A DNA stretch of 64,000 nt from Rahnella aquatilis CIP 78.65 = ATCC 33071 (GTDB lineage: Bacteria; Pseudomonadota; Gammaproteobacteria; Enterobacterales; Enterobacteriaceae), in assembly GCF_000241955.1 (NCBI RefSeq), contig NC_016818.1, positions 2,170,001-2,234,000 on the forward strand, read 5' to 3'. Under the pieces are notes generated by a model, which ran no database searches, was not told the origin of the DNA, and saw only the letters and a list, made by a program, of their open reading frames with translations. How positions within the stretch are numbered: the first letter of the stretch is position 1; each line of letters opens with the position of its first letter. The position numbers and the translations under genes were made by a program. This document shows, piece by piece, positions 48,233 through 58,173 of this stretch.

Positions 48233-49153
48233 TTAGTTGATCTGAACTGGCATACCGGAACGCATCTCGATAGCGCGCTGAACCACCGTCTGATTGACCG
48301 CAGGATCCATCGATACACTGCTTGCGCTGCCGGTCAGCGTGATTGGCAGTGGTTGCTGAGAATCAAACTCTTCCTGGTTAGAGGACAGCGGGTTGTGGAT
48401 CTCAACATAACGTTTGCCGTCTGGCTCAACGGTGGCTTTCACCGGCTCGTTGATGAACTGAACGCGGGTACCTTGCGGGACGTTGTCAAATAACCATTTG
48501 ATGTCGGCATCACGCAGACGCACACAACCGTGGCTCACGCGCAGACCGATACCGAAGTTGGCGTTGGTGCCGTGAACCGCATACAGGCGGCCAACGTACA
48601 ATGCGTACAGACCCATCGGATTGTCCGGGCCGGCAGGGAAGACGGCTGGCAGGAATTCACCACGGGCAGCATATTCTTCATGCATTTTCGCCGTCGGGGT
48701 CCAGGTCGGACCGGCTTTTTTACGCTGAACGGTAGTGACCCAGTTCATCGGGGTGTCTTTACCCAGTTCACCGATACCGATTGGCAGCACGACCACAGTA
48801 TTGGTGCCTTTCGGGTAATAATACAGACGCATTTCAGCACTGTTGATTACGATGCCTTCATGCGGAGTTTCCGGCAGGATCAGTTGCTGAGGAATGGTCA
48901 GCACGGTGCCCGGGGTTGGCAGGTACGGGTCAACGCCAGGGTTAGCTTCGAGCATGTTGCTCAAACCCATCTGGTATTGCGCTGCAAAATGTTCCAGCGG
49001 CAGGCTGCTGCCCTGCGGAACAGTAACTGTGATGTTTTCACCGACCAGACGACCATTATTGGCCGGAAGAGGGTAGACCACAGCAAAAGACGCCTGGCTA
49101 TATGCAGCAACTGCCAAAACCAGGGTAAGGATTGCGCGAATGCTCATTTTCAT
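48233..49153 (-). CDS. ldtB: L,D-transpeptidase LdtB (YbiS)
   Basis: 306 residues from the ATG giving [12 protein letters not shown]; a start two codons later is possible. A Sec signal ends near ASFA. A LysM-like segment ([35 protein letters not shown] in outline) precedes the YkuD domain, whose catalytic motif is [12 protein letters not shown]. It joins Braun lipoprotein to meso-DAP of peptidoglycan. The sequence follows E. coli YbiS closely, more so than ErfK or YcfS. Confidence 0.93.
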   Translation of the reverse strand: MKMSIRAILTLVLAVAAYSQASFAVVYPLPANNGRLVGENITVTVPQGSSLPLEHFAAQYQMGLSNMLEANPGVDPYLPTPGTVLTIPQQLILPETPHEGIVINSAEMRLYYYPKGTNTVVVLPIGIGELGKDTPMNWVTTVQRKKAGPTWTPTAKMHEEYAARGEFLPAVFPAGPDNPMGLYALYVGRLYAVHGTNANFGIGLRVSHGCVRLRDADIKWLFDNVPQGTRVQFINEPVKATVEPDGKRYVEIHNPLSSNQEEFDSQQPLPITLTGSASSVSMDPAVNQTVVQRAIEMRSGMPVQIN

Positions 49154-49414
49154 ATTTTCGTTGGTCGTTAATGCCACACTGGCAGTTGTCAGGATGTTAA
49201 TTCCCCCCGATCCGATCGAAACCGGCCGGAGGAATAGTGTACTTGCACATAGCACTTGAAAGGGATCCGGTATGTGTAACGAATCGCATTTCAGGGCCGC
49301 TAATTATAAGGATTTATTTCAAACAGGCCAAAGCTTTCTCACCTTGTTCGAAAAGTTCCCTGCCACAACCGCATTTTTTGCGGCAGCCTGCACATTTCCT
49401 TCACATTCCTGCGC

Positions 49415-50968
49415 TTATTTACGGCAAAACGGCACCATGACCAGCGCGGCAATAAACATCCAGGCCATGACCTGAAAGATGTCATTGAACGCCAGCGTCA
49501 GAGATTGCGCCGCCACTTCCGTGCCAAACACGCCTTTCGCCATCAGCAATGCCTGCGCTGTGTCAGGCGTCAGGTGGCCGATTTTTTGCGCCAGCGATCC
49601 TATTACTTCCTGCGCATGATCCCCGTATTGCCCCAGTGATTCACCGAAACGTGCCGCATGTACCCGGGTCCAGTCCTGCAACCAGGTATTCACCGTGGCA
49701 ATACCCACCGCGCCGCCGAGATTACGCATCAGATTAAACAGCCCGGAGGCGTAGCGCAGTTCAGGCCCCTGAAACGCAGTCAGCGCCATGTTCACACTCG
49801 GCACGATGCACAACATAATGAACAGGCCGCGCACCACCTGCGGCCAGAAAAACTGTTCTGCTCCCCAGTAAGGGGTCACGGCGGTCGTCAGCCATAAACT
49901 CAGGGCAAAACCGGATAAACCCACGCTGATCAGTATCCGCCGGTCAACGCGGTTGATTAATCTGGCGGCAATAATCGTGCTGAAGAATTGCCCGACGCCG
50001 ACCACAAACACCGTTGTGCCGATTTCCAGACTGTTGAAATCGCGGATGCGGCCAAGGAAAACCGGCGTCAGGTACGTTGAGGCATAAAGACCAAAACCGA
50101 CCACCAGATTGAACAGACAGGCGAAGGTGAATGTCGGGTCACGGAAGGGCGTCAGGCGAACGATCGGGTTTTTGGAATAAAAGGATCGTTCGAGAAACAA
50201 GACAAAGGCCACCAGCGAGAACCACGCCGAAATCTGGATGTGCGGATCGCTGAACCAGTTCTTGCGCGGGCCTTCTTCCAGCACATATTCCAGACAACCG
50301 AGCGCTGTCGCCATCGACAATAAATGTATCCAGTCGATGCGTTTAAGCATCGGGAAATCGGCTTTATCCACATGAATAAACAGTACGGCACCGGTGGCGA
50401 CCAGAGCGCCGGGCAGGATGTTAATGAAGAAAATCCAGCGCCAGTCAAGTAATTGTGTCACCACGCCGCCGACTGTCGGCCCCAGTGTGGGAGCCAGTAC
50501 GCTGACCATGCCAAGGATCGCCGGGATCAGCGCCTGTTGCTTGCCCTTAAACATGGCAAAGCCGGTCGCGAAGACTGTCGGCACCATCGCCCCGCCGGTA
50601 AACCCCTGCAACGCGCGAAAGAAGATCATCGACTCGATATTCCACGACAATCCGCAACCGATGCTGCTGAGGGTGAACAGCGCTGCCGATGCGCTGAACA
50701 GCCAGCGGGTGGAAAGTGCCTGTGTCAGAAACGCGGAGAAGGGGATCATCACCAGTTCGGCGATCAGATACGAGGTTTGTACCCAACTGATTTCATCCGG
50801 TCCGGCGGAAAGCCCGGCCTGCACATCGTTTAACGAGGCGGCAACAATCTGAATGTCGATCAGCGCCAGAAACATACCGAACGCCATGATACTGAAAATC
50901 AGAAACTTACGTGATGTCGGGTAATCCGCAGGCGAAAGCGTCGCGGATGGCGTCAGGGTAGCAGACAT
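49415..50968 (-). CDS. DHA2-family drug efflux transporter (EmrB-like)
   Basis: 517 residues and about 14 membrane helices, MFS DHA2 family. Motif DIQIVAASLNDVQ in helix 1 and FFRALQGFTGGAMVPTVFATGF are characteristic. With the divergent membrane-fusion gene it would form an EmrAB-type pump through a TolC-like channel. Its start is 81 bases from that of the HlyD-like gene, and two operator-like palindromes fill the space. Confidence 0.88.
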   Translation of the reverse strand: MSATLTPSATLSPADYPTSRKFLIFSIMAFGMFLALIDIQIVAASLNDVQAGLSAGPDEISWVQTSYLIAELVMIPFSAFLTQALSTRWLFSASAALFTLSSIGCGLSWNIESMIFFRALQGFTGGAMVPTVFATGFAMFKGKQQALIPAILGMVSVLAPTLGPTVGGVVTQLLDWRWIFFINILPGALVATGAVLFIHVDKADFPMLKRIDWIHLLSMATALGCLEYVLEEGPRKNWFSDPHIQISAWFSLVAFVLFLERSFYSKNPIVRLTPFRDPTFTFACLFNLVVGFGLYASTYLTPVFLGRIRDFNSLEIGTTVFVVGVGQFFSTIIAARLINRVDRRILISVGLSGFALSLWLTTAVTPYWGAEQFFWPQVVRGLFIMLCIVPSVNMALTAFQGPELRYASGLFNLMRNLGGAVGIATVNTWLQDWTRVHAARFGESLGQYGDHAQEVIGSLAQKIGHLTPDTAQALLMAKGVFGTEVAAQSLTLAFNDIFQVMAWMFIAALVMVPFCRK

Positions 50969-50994
50969 TTTTGTGAGATCCCGGGGACTTGTTT

Positions 50995-51012
50995 ATATGA
51001 TGATCATCATAT
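50995..51012. promoter_or_regulatory. Perfect 18-bp palindrome between the efflux genes
   Basis: ATATGATGATCATCATAT reads the same on both strands. It lies between the divergent emrB-like and emrA-like genes and is probably the operator of the TetR protein encoded at 52212. Confidence 0.75.
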
Positions 51013-51016
51013 TAAT

Positions 51017-51030
51017 ATGATGGCAATCAT
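51017..51030. promoter_or_regulatory. Second, imperfect operator-like palindrome
   Basis: ATGATGGCAATCAT pairs in 12 of 14 positions. Its centre lies exactly 20 bases from that of the perfect palindrome, two helical turns, so two dimers could bind on the same face. Confidence 0.6.
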
Positions 51031-51049
51031 GCAATGAGTGGAAGTAAAA

Positions 51050-52174
51050 ATGAGCGAAGCAATAACAGGTGAAGAGAACCCGGCCCCGGCATTAAAAGCC
51101 CATAAACGATCAAAGCGCATTTTTGTGGTCAGCGGTATTGCGCTGGTGGTCGCCCTGGGCGGTACGGCATGGCTACTGGCGGCGCCCGCGTCGGAATCCA
51201 CGGATGATGCGTACCTGACGGCGGACGCCACCACCGTTGCGCCAAAAGTAAAAGGTTTTGTGTCGAAGGTGCTGGTGCGTCATAACCAGCGGGTACACGC
51301 CGGAGATAAACTGGTGCTGATCGACAGCGAAGAGTTTACGGCGCGTCTGGCCTCTGCGCAGGGAGAACTTGACGATGCCCGCGCACAGGTGGCGCAACAG
51401 GAAGCGGCGTTGCTGAGCCAGCAGGCACAGGAAAATCTGGCGCTCACCCAAATCAATGCTGCGCGTACAGCGATCCGTTCCTCGCGTGCGGAACAGCAAC
51501 ATGCTGAAGCTGAACAGCAGCGTTATCAGTCGCTGGCGGTCAGCGGTGCCACATCGCGTAATGATGCCGACCGGTACAAAACGGTGGCGGTGACGGCAGA
51601 ACAAACCTCGGCGCACGCTGCGGCCATGCTGGATGTCGCCCAAAATCAGGCGGCGGTGACACACGCCCAGCGGGCAGAAATTCTGGCGGCGCTGGCCCTG
51701 GCGAAGGCCGCAGTGGTGAAAGCGCAGGCGGCACAAGCGCTGGCGCAGCAGGATCTCAGCCACACCACTATTGTTGCTGCCGTTGATGGTGTAGCGGGAA
51801 ACCGGCAGGTGCAGGTTGGCGATTACGTCACACCCGGTCAGCGGCTGATGACGCTGGTACCGGAGCAGGGCATTTATGTAACGGCCAACTTCAAAGAAAC
51901 GCAGACTGGCAGAATGCAGCCGGGACAGCGCGCGGACGTGCATGTGGATGCGCTGCCGGGCGTGACATTTCGCGGTGAAGTCGACAGCCTCGCGCCGGGT
52001 TCCGGTTCAACGTTCGCATTGCTGCCCTTTGAGCCGGGCACCGGTAACTTTACCAAGATTGTTCAGCGGGTGCCGGTGCGGATCCGTCTTGACGCCGGTC
52101 AGCCAGATTTAGCGGCGCTGCGCCCCGGATTATCCGTGGATGCGCGCGTTTCGTTAACCGATCCTGTCAGGTAA
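51050..52174 (+). CDS. HlyD-family membrane fusion protein (EmrA-like)
   Basis: 374 residues from the ATG behind GTGGAAGTAAAA; a GTG four codons earlier is less likely. A single membrane helix (about residues 23-45) precedes the lipoyl half-motif SKVLVRHNQRVHAGDKLVLID, a coiled coil rich in Ala and Gln (about residues 105-225) and the second half QDLSHTTIVAAVDGVAGNRQVQVGDYVTPGQRL in outline. It would bridge the EmrB-like pump to an outer-membrane channel. It is divergent from the pump rather than in one operon with it, which is unusual for emrAB. Confidence 0.88.
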   Translation: MSEAITGEENPAPALKAHKRSKRIFVVSGIALVVALGGTAWLLAAPASESTDDAYLTADATTVAPKVKGFVSKVLVRHNQRVHAGDKLVLIDSEEFTARLASAQGELDDARAQVAQQEAALLSQQAQENLALTQINAARTAIRSSRAEQQHAEAEQQRYQSLAVSGATSRNDADRYKTVAVTAEQTSAHAAAMLDVAQNQAAVTHAQRAEILAALALAKAAVVKAQAAQALAQQDLSHTTIVAAVDGVAGNRQVQVGDYVTPGQRLMTLVPEQGIYVTANFKETQTGRMQPGQRADVHVDALPGVTFRGEVDSLAPGSGSTFALLPFEPGTGNFTKIVQRVPVRIRLDAGQPDLAALRPGLSVDARVSLTDPVR

Positions 52175-52211
52175 ACTATGACAGCAATTTTCTGATTATC
52201 AGGGTGTTACT

Positions 52212-52802
52212 ATGCGCTACGAAAGTGAACATAAACCTAAAATCCGCGAGCGGATCGTGAAGGAAGCGGCGAAAGCCATCCGCGCCAAAGGGCCGTTGCA
52301 GGTCAGCGTGGCGGGCGTGATGAGCAAAGCCGGTCTGACGCACGGTGGGTTTTATGCGCACTTTGCCTCGAAAGATGCCCTGATCGAAGCGGCCATCGGA
52401 CAGATGTTTAATCAGGTCATGGCCCGCTGGGATAAAGATAATCAGGGTCTGACGGCGCAGCAGCAACTGGCGGGCTATATCGATTTTTACCTGTCGCCAT
52501 GGCACCGTGATAATCGTGCACAGGGCTGTCCGGTGTCGGCGCTGGCCTCAGAAACACCACGCATGCCTGCGCCTTGTCAGGCTGAGTTCGCGCGCGGCAT
52601 CGAACGTATCCGTGGGATGATTATCCGTCAGCTGACTGAAATGGGCGTGAACGAGCCGCAAACGCAGGCGATATCGGTGAGTGCGGAACTGATGGGCAGT
52701 TTGTCACTGGCGCGCTGCGAGCCGGACAGGCAGGTATCCGATGCCCTGCTGGAAAGGGCGAAGACGTCGCTGAAAGCGCGGTTAAATTTGCAGGAAGAAT
52801 AA
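52212..52802 (+). CDS. TetR-family regulator of the efflux genes
   Basis: 196 residues. The helix-turn-helix region is RIVKEAAKAIRAKGPLQVSVAGVMSKAGLTHGGFYAHFASKD in outline (residues 14-55); THGGFYAHFASKDAL is typical of the NemR/AcrR-like group. GCPVSALASETPRM in the core is shared with regulators that respond to electrophiles or drugs. It follows the HlyD-like gene by 37 bases and probably controls both divergent genes. Confidence 0.88.
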   Translation: MRYESEHKPKIRERIVKEAAKAIRAKGPLQVSVAGVMSKAGLTHGGFYAHFASKDALIEAAIGQMFNQVMARWDKDNQGLTAQQQLAGYIDFYLSPWHRDNRAQGCPVSALASETPRMPAPCQAEFARGIERIRGMIIRQLTEMGVNEPQTQAISVSAELMGSLSLARCEPDRQVSDALLERAKTSLKARLNLQEE

Positions 52803-52815
52803 ACTCTCAGAATTG

Positions 52816-52944
52816 CTCCCTCCCCAGCGAAGGGGAGGGTTGGGGTGGGGTATTAAGTAATAAATCAAAAAGTTAAGGTTTTCTTAAACAAGGTGTTAGC
52901 CCTTAAAACCCCCTCCCAGCCTCCCCCTTCGCAGGGGGAGGAGC
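52816..52944. repeat. Long imperfect inverted repeat of C/G-rich arms
   Basis: Two arms of about 37 bases (52816-52852 and 52909-52945) are inverted copies, each itself a hairpin around CAGCGAAGG or CTTCGCAGG. They flank 56 AT-rich bases. Such elements are common between genes in enterobacteria and pseudomonads, as non-autonomous or REP-like repeats. It lies between convergent TetR and foxA genes and could end both transcripts. Confidence 0.75.
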
Positions 52945-52955
52945 TGAAAAATCTA

Positions 52956-55079
52956 TCAGAAGTCATAACCTACAGTGGCCACCACAGTACGTTCCTGACC
53001 CCAGTAGCAGTAGCTGGTGCCGTAACAGGCTGCGACATATTTTTTGTCCAGCAGGTTGTTGGCATTCAGTTGCACATACGCGCCTTTCAGCTGCGGGCTA
53101 AACTGCACCAGATTCATACGCAGTGACGCATCGACCAGCGTGGCAGAAGGCATGTGACGGGTGTTTTCGTTATCCGCCCATTGGGTGCCGATGTAACGGA
53201 CACCTGCCCCCATATCCACCCCAATCGGCGTGTTGTACTGACCCCAGATGGACGCCATTTGTTTTGGCGTCACATACGGCGTGTTGCCGTTGTTCTCAGC
53301 CGCATCACGGATACGCACTTTGTTATAGGTATAACCGGCCATCACGTTGAAGCGTTCGGTAACCTGTTTCTTGGCTTCCAGCTCCAGACCTTGTGAACGG
53401 ATTTTACCTGCCGGTTCGTAGTAGCTGCCGACCACCACGCGGTTACCCACGTCTTTTTGCGTCAGATCATACAGCGCTGCGGTGTACATATCGGAAGTGC
53501 CGACCGGCTGGTATTTGATCCCGGCTTCGTATTGCTCGCTCTGCATCGGTTTTAGCAGCGTGCCGTCAGCGCCCGGCAGGGCAGACGGTGTCATCGCCTG
53601 GCTGTAGCTGACGTACGGAGAAATGCCGCTGTCAAAGGCGTACAACAGGGAAGCGCGGCTGTTGAAATGACTGTCTTTACGTTCGCTGTTGCTGGTGGTG
53701 CCGTAGATGCTTTCTTCGCTGCGGCTGGAGGTTTTCAGCGTGTCGTAACGGCCTGACAGAGTCAGATACCATTTGTTCCAGTTCATCTCATCTTGCAGAT
53801 AGGTGCCCATCTGCTCATAACGGTTTTTACCGCGCTTAAGGCTGTAATAATCCAGAACATCACCGCCCACACCAGTATACGGGTTGAGGTTTTCTGCGTA
53901 GGCAGCGTCAGATTTCACGTCATTGATAAAGTGGGAGTAATCAAAGCCCAGCACCACTTTATGCGCCAGTTCGCCGGTGGCGAAATCGGCTTCCAGCTGG
54001 TTATCAATCGCGAAGGTGTCCAGAGACGATTTTTCACCGGAATAATAACGGCTCATCTCGGTACGATCTGCATTCCAGCCTGCCTGATACACCTGATCCA
54101 GTTCGGTATTGGAATGGGTGTAGTTGGCGTTCTGGCGGAACGACCAGACGTCGTTAAACGCGTGCTGGAATTCATAGCTGTAGATTTGCTCCCAGCGTTT
54201 GAACTGGTTGCGCGTGCTTTCACCATCGAAGAATCCACGGCTCAGTTTCTGACCGTAGAGGCTACCGTCAGCCGGAACCGCAGCGTGATAGCCACCGGAC
54301 GGATCTTTTTGCAGATACGCGCGCAGTAAAAGCGAGGTATTTTCATCCGGTGTCCACAGCAACTGTGGCGAAATCGCGTAACGCTCTTCACGCTGGTGAT
54401 CGTACTGGGTATCGCTGCTGCGGGTCATACCGGTCAGACGGAATGCCAGCTGATCGTTGATGGCGTTGGTATAATCGAACGCGCCGCCTTTGGTGTTTTG
54501 CGTGCCGCCGGAAAGCTGGAAATGGCCTTCTTCTGCAAACTGCGGCCGCTTGGTGGATTCCACCACGACACCGCCGGGAATGCTCTGGCCGTAAAGGGCA
54601 GAAGACGGGCCCTTCACCACATCAATACGCTCAAGGAACCATGGATCAACCTGAATGGAGTTGTAGGTCGCGCCGTCGCTCAGGATACGCAGGCCATCGA
54701 GGAAGGTGTTGTTGACATCACCGCCGTGGAAACCGCGCAGGGAAATCGTGTCATAACGCGTTGCGCCACCGGCAAAGTTGGTGAATACGCCCGGCGTATA
54801 GTTCAGTGCAGCGTTAACAGTCGTCGCGTTCTGATCCGTCATTTGCTGACGCGTCACCACTGAAACTGCCTGACCGGTGGTGATCAGCGGCTGATCGGTT
54901 TTGGTGGCGCTTTTACTGGTTTTCGCGCTGTAACCCTGCGTCGCAGCATCGGCGGTATCCGCTGGTGCGGCTTTGACAACGACGGTGTCTTCAGCAGCCA
55001 TTGAGGCAGCCGGCACAGCCAGTGCCAGGGCGCACAGGAGCACTGAGCGTTTGAGGGGGAAAGCCAACAACATATTCAT
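52956..55079 (-). CDS. foxA: TonB-dependent ferrioxamine/hydroxamate siderophore receptor
   Basis: 707 residues from the ATG behind AGGGATT; longer in-frame starts lack a signal peptide at the N terminus. A Sec signal ends near ASMAA. The plug domain has TDQPLITTGQAVSVVTRQQM, GVVVESTKRPQF and LRGFHGGDVNNTF-type segments; a 22-strand barrel ends in YVAACYGTSYCYWGQ and the terminal aromatic F (VGYDF). The paired cysteines and sequence fit FoxA of Yersinia better than FhuA. A Fur box lies about 140 bases upstream. Confidence 0.9.
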   Translation of the reverse strand: MNMLLAFPLKRSVLLCALALAVPAASMAAEDTVVVKAAPADTADAATQGYSAKTSKSATKTDQPLITTGQAVSVVTRQQMTDQNATTVNAALNYTPGVFTNFAGGATRYDTISLRGFHGGDVNNTFLDGLRILSDGATYNSIQVDPWFLERIDVVKGPSSALYGQSIPGGVVVESTKRPQFAEEGHFQLSGGTQNTKGGAFDYTNAINDQLAFRLTGMTRSSDTQYDHQREERYAISPQLLWTPDENTSLLLRAYLQKDPSGGYHAAVPADGSLYGQKLSRGFFDGESTRNQFKRWEQIYSYEFQHAFNDVWSFRQNANYTHSNTELDQVYQAGWNADRTEMSRYYSGEKSSLDTFAIDNQLEADFATGELAHKVVLGFDYSHFINDVKSDAAYAENLNPYTGVGGDVLDYYSLKRGKNRYEQMGTYLQDEMNWNKWYLTLSGRYDTLKTSSRSEESIYGTTSNSERKDSHFNSRASLLYAFDSGISPYVSYSQAMTPSALPGADGTLLKPMQSEQYEAGIKYQPVGTSDMYTAALYDLTQKDVGNRVVVGSYYEPAGKIRSQGLELEAKKQVTERFNVMAGYTYNKVRIRDAAENNGNTPYVTPKQMASIWGQYNTPIGVDMGAGVRYIGTQWADNENTRHMPSATLVDASLRMNLVQFSPQLKGAYVQLNANNLLDKKYVAACYGTSYCYWGQERTVVATVGYDF

Positions 55080-55218
55080 AATCCCTATAAATAACTCAAT
55101 AATGATCGAGTGATTAATTGATGCGTGTGTAATGAAACCAAAAGCCAACATGTGTTCCGCACAAAAGCCGTTACGCGCTAAGGGCGGTAACTTAACCGAA
55201 ACGTGACGGATGTTAAAC

Positions 55219-55243
55219 TTAATGATAATTGTTATCATTATTA
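55219..55243. promoter_or_regulatory. Fur box upstream of foxA
   Basis: AATGATAATTGTTATCATT is close to the GATAATGATAATCATTATC consensus, with overlapping NATAAT units on both strands. It lies about 140 bases before the foxA start. The rest of the foxA/methyltransferase spacer is AT-rich and holds no gene. Confidence 0.8.
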
Positions 55244-55427
55244 TTTTATAAATTCAAGGGAACTTTACGCTAAAAGTGTGAAGTGGTGCATTTTTAACCT
55301 GATGAAAATGAGGGTTTTTTGCGTGAAGCAATAAAAAATCTGAGCAAAATGGCCGGAAGTGATTAGGGTTAATAGTGAGATTTTTAAACAGGTTCTTTAC
55401 GTAAAAATTCATGGCCGGGAGGCGAAA

Positions 55428-56111
55428 ATGAGTCAGGGGAGTCAGGAGGAGTACAACGGGAAATGGGCAGCGGTCGATAACTATCTGGTGAGTCATTTAG
55501 TGGAAAGCGATCCGGTTCTGGAACAGGTACTGAAAAATAATCATCTGGCCGGTTTACCCGCGCATGATGTGGCCCCCAATCAGGGGAAATTACTGGCGCT
55601 GCTGGCACAAATCACCGGTGCGCAAAAAGTTCTGGAAATCGGCACGCTCGGCGCGTACAGCACTCTCTGGCTGGCGCGGGCGTTACCGGTGCTCGGAAAA
55701 GTCGTGACGCTGGAAGCCGATCCGCACCATGCGCGTGTCGCACAAATCAATATTGATCTGGCCGGTTTACAGGACAAAATTACCTTACATACCGGTCCTG
55801 CGTCCGAAACGCTGCCAACGCTTCAGGCAGAAGCCCCCTTTGATCTGATTTTCATTGATGCAGATAAACCGAACAATCCGCTTTATCTCGAGTGGGCGCT
55901 GAAACTGTCAAAACCAGGCACATTGATTATCGGCGATAACGTGGTGCGGGAGGGTGCGGTGGCCGATGCTCACAGCAACGACGCCCGGGTGCAGGGCGTG
56001 CGTCGTTTCATTGAAATGATTGAACAGGAACCGCGTTTATCGGCGACCGCGCTGCAAACCGTCGGCAGCAAAGGCTGGGACGGTTTTGTGATAGCACGGG
56101 TCACCGGTTAA
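55428..56111 (+). CDS. Class I SAM-dependent O-methyltransferase
   Basis: 227 residues from the ATG behind GGGAGGCGAAA. Motif I is VLEIGTLGAYSTLWLARAL (about residues 66-84), and DLIFIDADKPNNPLYLEWAL holds the metal-binding Asp residues. It belongs to the caffeoyl-CoA/catechol O-methyltransferase group (pfam Methyltransf_3), which methylates small phenolic hydroxyls in a divalent-metal-dependent way. The substrate is unknown. It is divergent from foxA and convergent with the GH3 gene six bases on. Confidence 0.88.
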   Translation: MSQGSQEEYNGKWAAVDNYLVSHLVESDPVLEQVLKNNHLAGLPAHDVAPNQGKLLALLAQITGAQKVLEIGTLGAYSTLWLARALPVLGKVVTLEADPHHARVAQINIDLAGLQDKITLHTGPASETLPTLQAEAPFDLIFIDADKPNNPLYLEWALKLSKPGTLIIGDNVVREGAVADAHSNDARVQGVRRFIEMIEQEPRLSATALQTVGSKGWDGFVIARVTG

Positions 56112-56117
56112 CAACGT

Positions 56118-58082
56118 TTAACGCGCCAGACCAAAGCCAATGGGAAACAGCGGACTTTCGCTGTCATGGGGCATATCGGACTGTTGTTTAAGCACCGCCT
56201 CTTCAGAGGATGGCAGTTCAAACGGCAGCTTGCCGGTATAAGCTTCGTCGCGGGTCAGTCGGGTAAACAGCACGGTATCGCTGACACCGAAATTGCCAAT
56301 AATCACTTTCGCTTTGTCCTTCACGTTGGTCAGGATCGCCGGACGGTCGAGATAAACGGTGACGATGGTCGGCACTGCTTTGCTGGCTTTCACGATCGCC
56401 TGATAATCTGCGTTGTCACCGGTAAAGGCCAGCGAGCCTTCGTGATGGCGCTTGCCAAAGAACCAGGCTTTATGCGGTTGTTCGTACGGGGCATGGGCGC
56501 GGATCAGCGCAATATCGGCTTTCTCCGGCGCATCCACCACGGTAAAACCGGCCGCTGTCGCGGCCTGCGGTTCGATGCCATACAGCCAGATCTTTTTGCC
56601 TTTTTTCAGCGGTAACACATCATCGGTGTTTTGCAGCAATACCAGCGCATGTCCCTGCGCCGCATTGGCTTCTTTTTGCCAGTCAGCGCGCCCGACGGTT
56701 TGGGTGGCTTTCTGCACATCGACATACGGATTTTCAAACAGTCCGGTCTGGAATTTTTGTTCAAGAATACGCACAACAGATTCATCAAGGCGTTGTCCGG
56801 TCAGTTGCCTTTCATTCACCGCGCTGACCAGCAACTGCGAGTTGGTCACACCGCCAAACTGATCGACACCCGCCAGCACGGCTTTCACAAAACGCTGTTG
56901 CGGCGTCAGGTTTTCGACACCCCATGGCATGCCACCGGGCACCGGTTCTTTGCCTTCCGGCGAACCGTTCAGGCATTCGCCTTCGCAATTGCTGGTGATC
57001 AGCCAGTCGCTGAGAATGACGCCTTTGAAGCCGTATTGCCCGCGCAGAATGTCGGTCAGCAACTGATGACTGAATCCGGCACCGACCTGTTCGAGCGGTT
57101 TGCCGTCCACGGAAACATTTTTCAGGATGGAATATGTTGGCATGACGCTGGCGACGTTGGCTTCAAACGCGCCGGTAAACGGATAGATGTGTTCTTTGAG
57201 ATTATTGCCGGGGAAGACGGCGTTTTTGCCGTAGACGTTGTGGCTGTCAAAACCGTTCTCAGCCGCGCCATAGCCGACCCAGTGTTTGACCACGGAAATC
57301 ACGCTGCCCTGATTTAACCCGTCAGGACCGTTTTGCATCCCTTCGATATACCCGCGCACCATGTTATGCACCCGTGTCGGATCTTCGCCGAAGGTGCCGC
57401 TGATACGTGCCCAGCGCGGCTCTGTGGCCAGATCGGCCTGCGGTGAAAGTGCCTCACGAATACCGACGGCCAGATATTCCTGACGGACGATATCGGCGTA
57501 ACGGCGGGTGAGTTTCTCATTGCCAATCGCCGCCAGTCCTAAGGTTTCCGGCCATCGGGTGAATTTACCGGAAGAGGTACTCGCACCGACCAGATACTCG
57601 AATGCGTTACGCGGGTCACTGCTGATGGTGACCGGAATACCCAGTCGCGTCTTTTCGGCAATCTGCTGCAGTTTATTGTTTTCCTCCGCCATCATGGCCG
57701 GATCGTCCGCAGAAAGCCGGGTGATCAGACTGTTGACCTTCGCACCGGCAATCATCTTTTCCGCCGCTGCCATGTCATAATGCGTTCCGGCACCCACCGG
57801 GCTGCTGGCCGTCGGGGCCGAGCCGTGCATCATCACCCCTGCTTTTTCCTCCAGCGTCATGCGTTTCACCAGATCCGCTGCGCGTTCTTCCGGCGTCAGT
57901 CGCCAGTCTTCATAAGGTTCCAGTTTCCCGGAATGATCGAGATCTTTGAACTGTAAACCGTCGACAGTCAGCAGCGTTACGTCGCGCTGGCTAAGTTCCG
58001 GTTGGTTATCGGCGGCAAAAACAGAAGGTGAGCAAAGCAGCAGGGCAGCGACAGCAAGGCTCAGAGGTTTGATTTTCATCAT
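56118..58082 (-). CDS. Periplasmic glycoside hydrolase family 3 enzyme (beta-glucosidase-like)
   Basis: 654 residues with a Sec signal ending SVFAA (residues 1-24). The GH3 N-domain carries the nucleophile Asp359 in GVILSDWL and the KHW segment VVKHWVGYG. The C-terminal GH3 domain is present but short, so there is no fibronectin-III module as in BglX. EF-hand-like DLDHSGKLEPYEDW near residue 48-60 could bind calcium. The substrate is probably a beta-glucoside; exact specificity is not readable. It is transcribed alone. Confidence 0.85.
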   Translation of the reverse strand: MMKIKPLSLAVAALLLCSPSVFAADNQPELSQRDVTLLTVDGLQFKDLDHSGKLEPYEDWRLTPEERAADLVKRMTLEEKAGVMMHGSAPTASSPVGAGTHYDMAAAEKMIAGAKVNSLITRLSADDPAMMAEENNKLQQIAEKTRLGIPVTISSDPRNAFEYLVGASTSSGKFTRWPETLGLAAIGNEKLTRRYADIVRQEYLAVGIREALSPQADLATEPRWARISGTFGEDPTRVHNMVRGYIEGMQNGPDGLNQGSVISVVKHWVGYGAAENGFDSHNVYGKNAVFPGNNLKEHIYPFTGAFEANVASVMPTYSILKNVSVDGKPLEQVGAGFSHQLLTDILRGQYGFKGVILSDWLITSNCEGECLNGSPEGKEPVPGGMPWGVENLTPQQRFVKAVLAGVDQFGGVTNSQLLVSAVNERQLTGQRLDESVVRILEQKFQTGLFENPYVDVQKATQTVGRADWQKEANAAQGHALVLLQNTDDVLPLKKGKKIWLYGIEPQAATAAGFTVVDAPEKADIALIRAHAPYEQPHKAWFFGKRHHEGSLAFTGDNADYQAIVKASKAVPTIVTVYLDRPAILTNVKDKAKVIIGNFGVSDTVLFTRLTRDEAYTGKLPFELPSSEEAVLKQQSDMPHDSESPLFPIGFGLAR

Positions 58083-58173
58083 CGTCCTTAATGGTTGATA
58101 ACTATAGAAGAACTCAATTCCCCATCAATAACCTATTTGCCTGCTGAATGTTGCGATCTGCTTCGCAATGATG

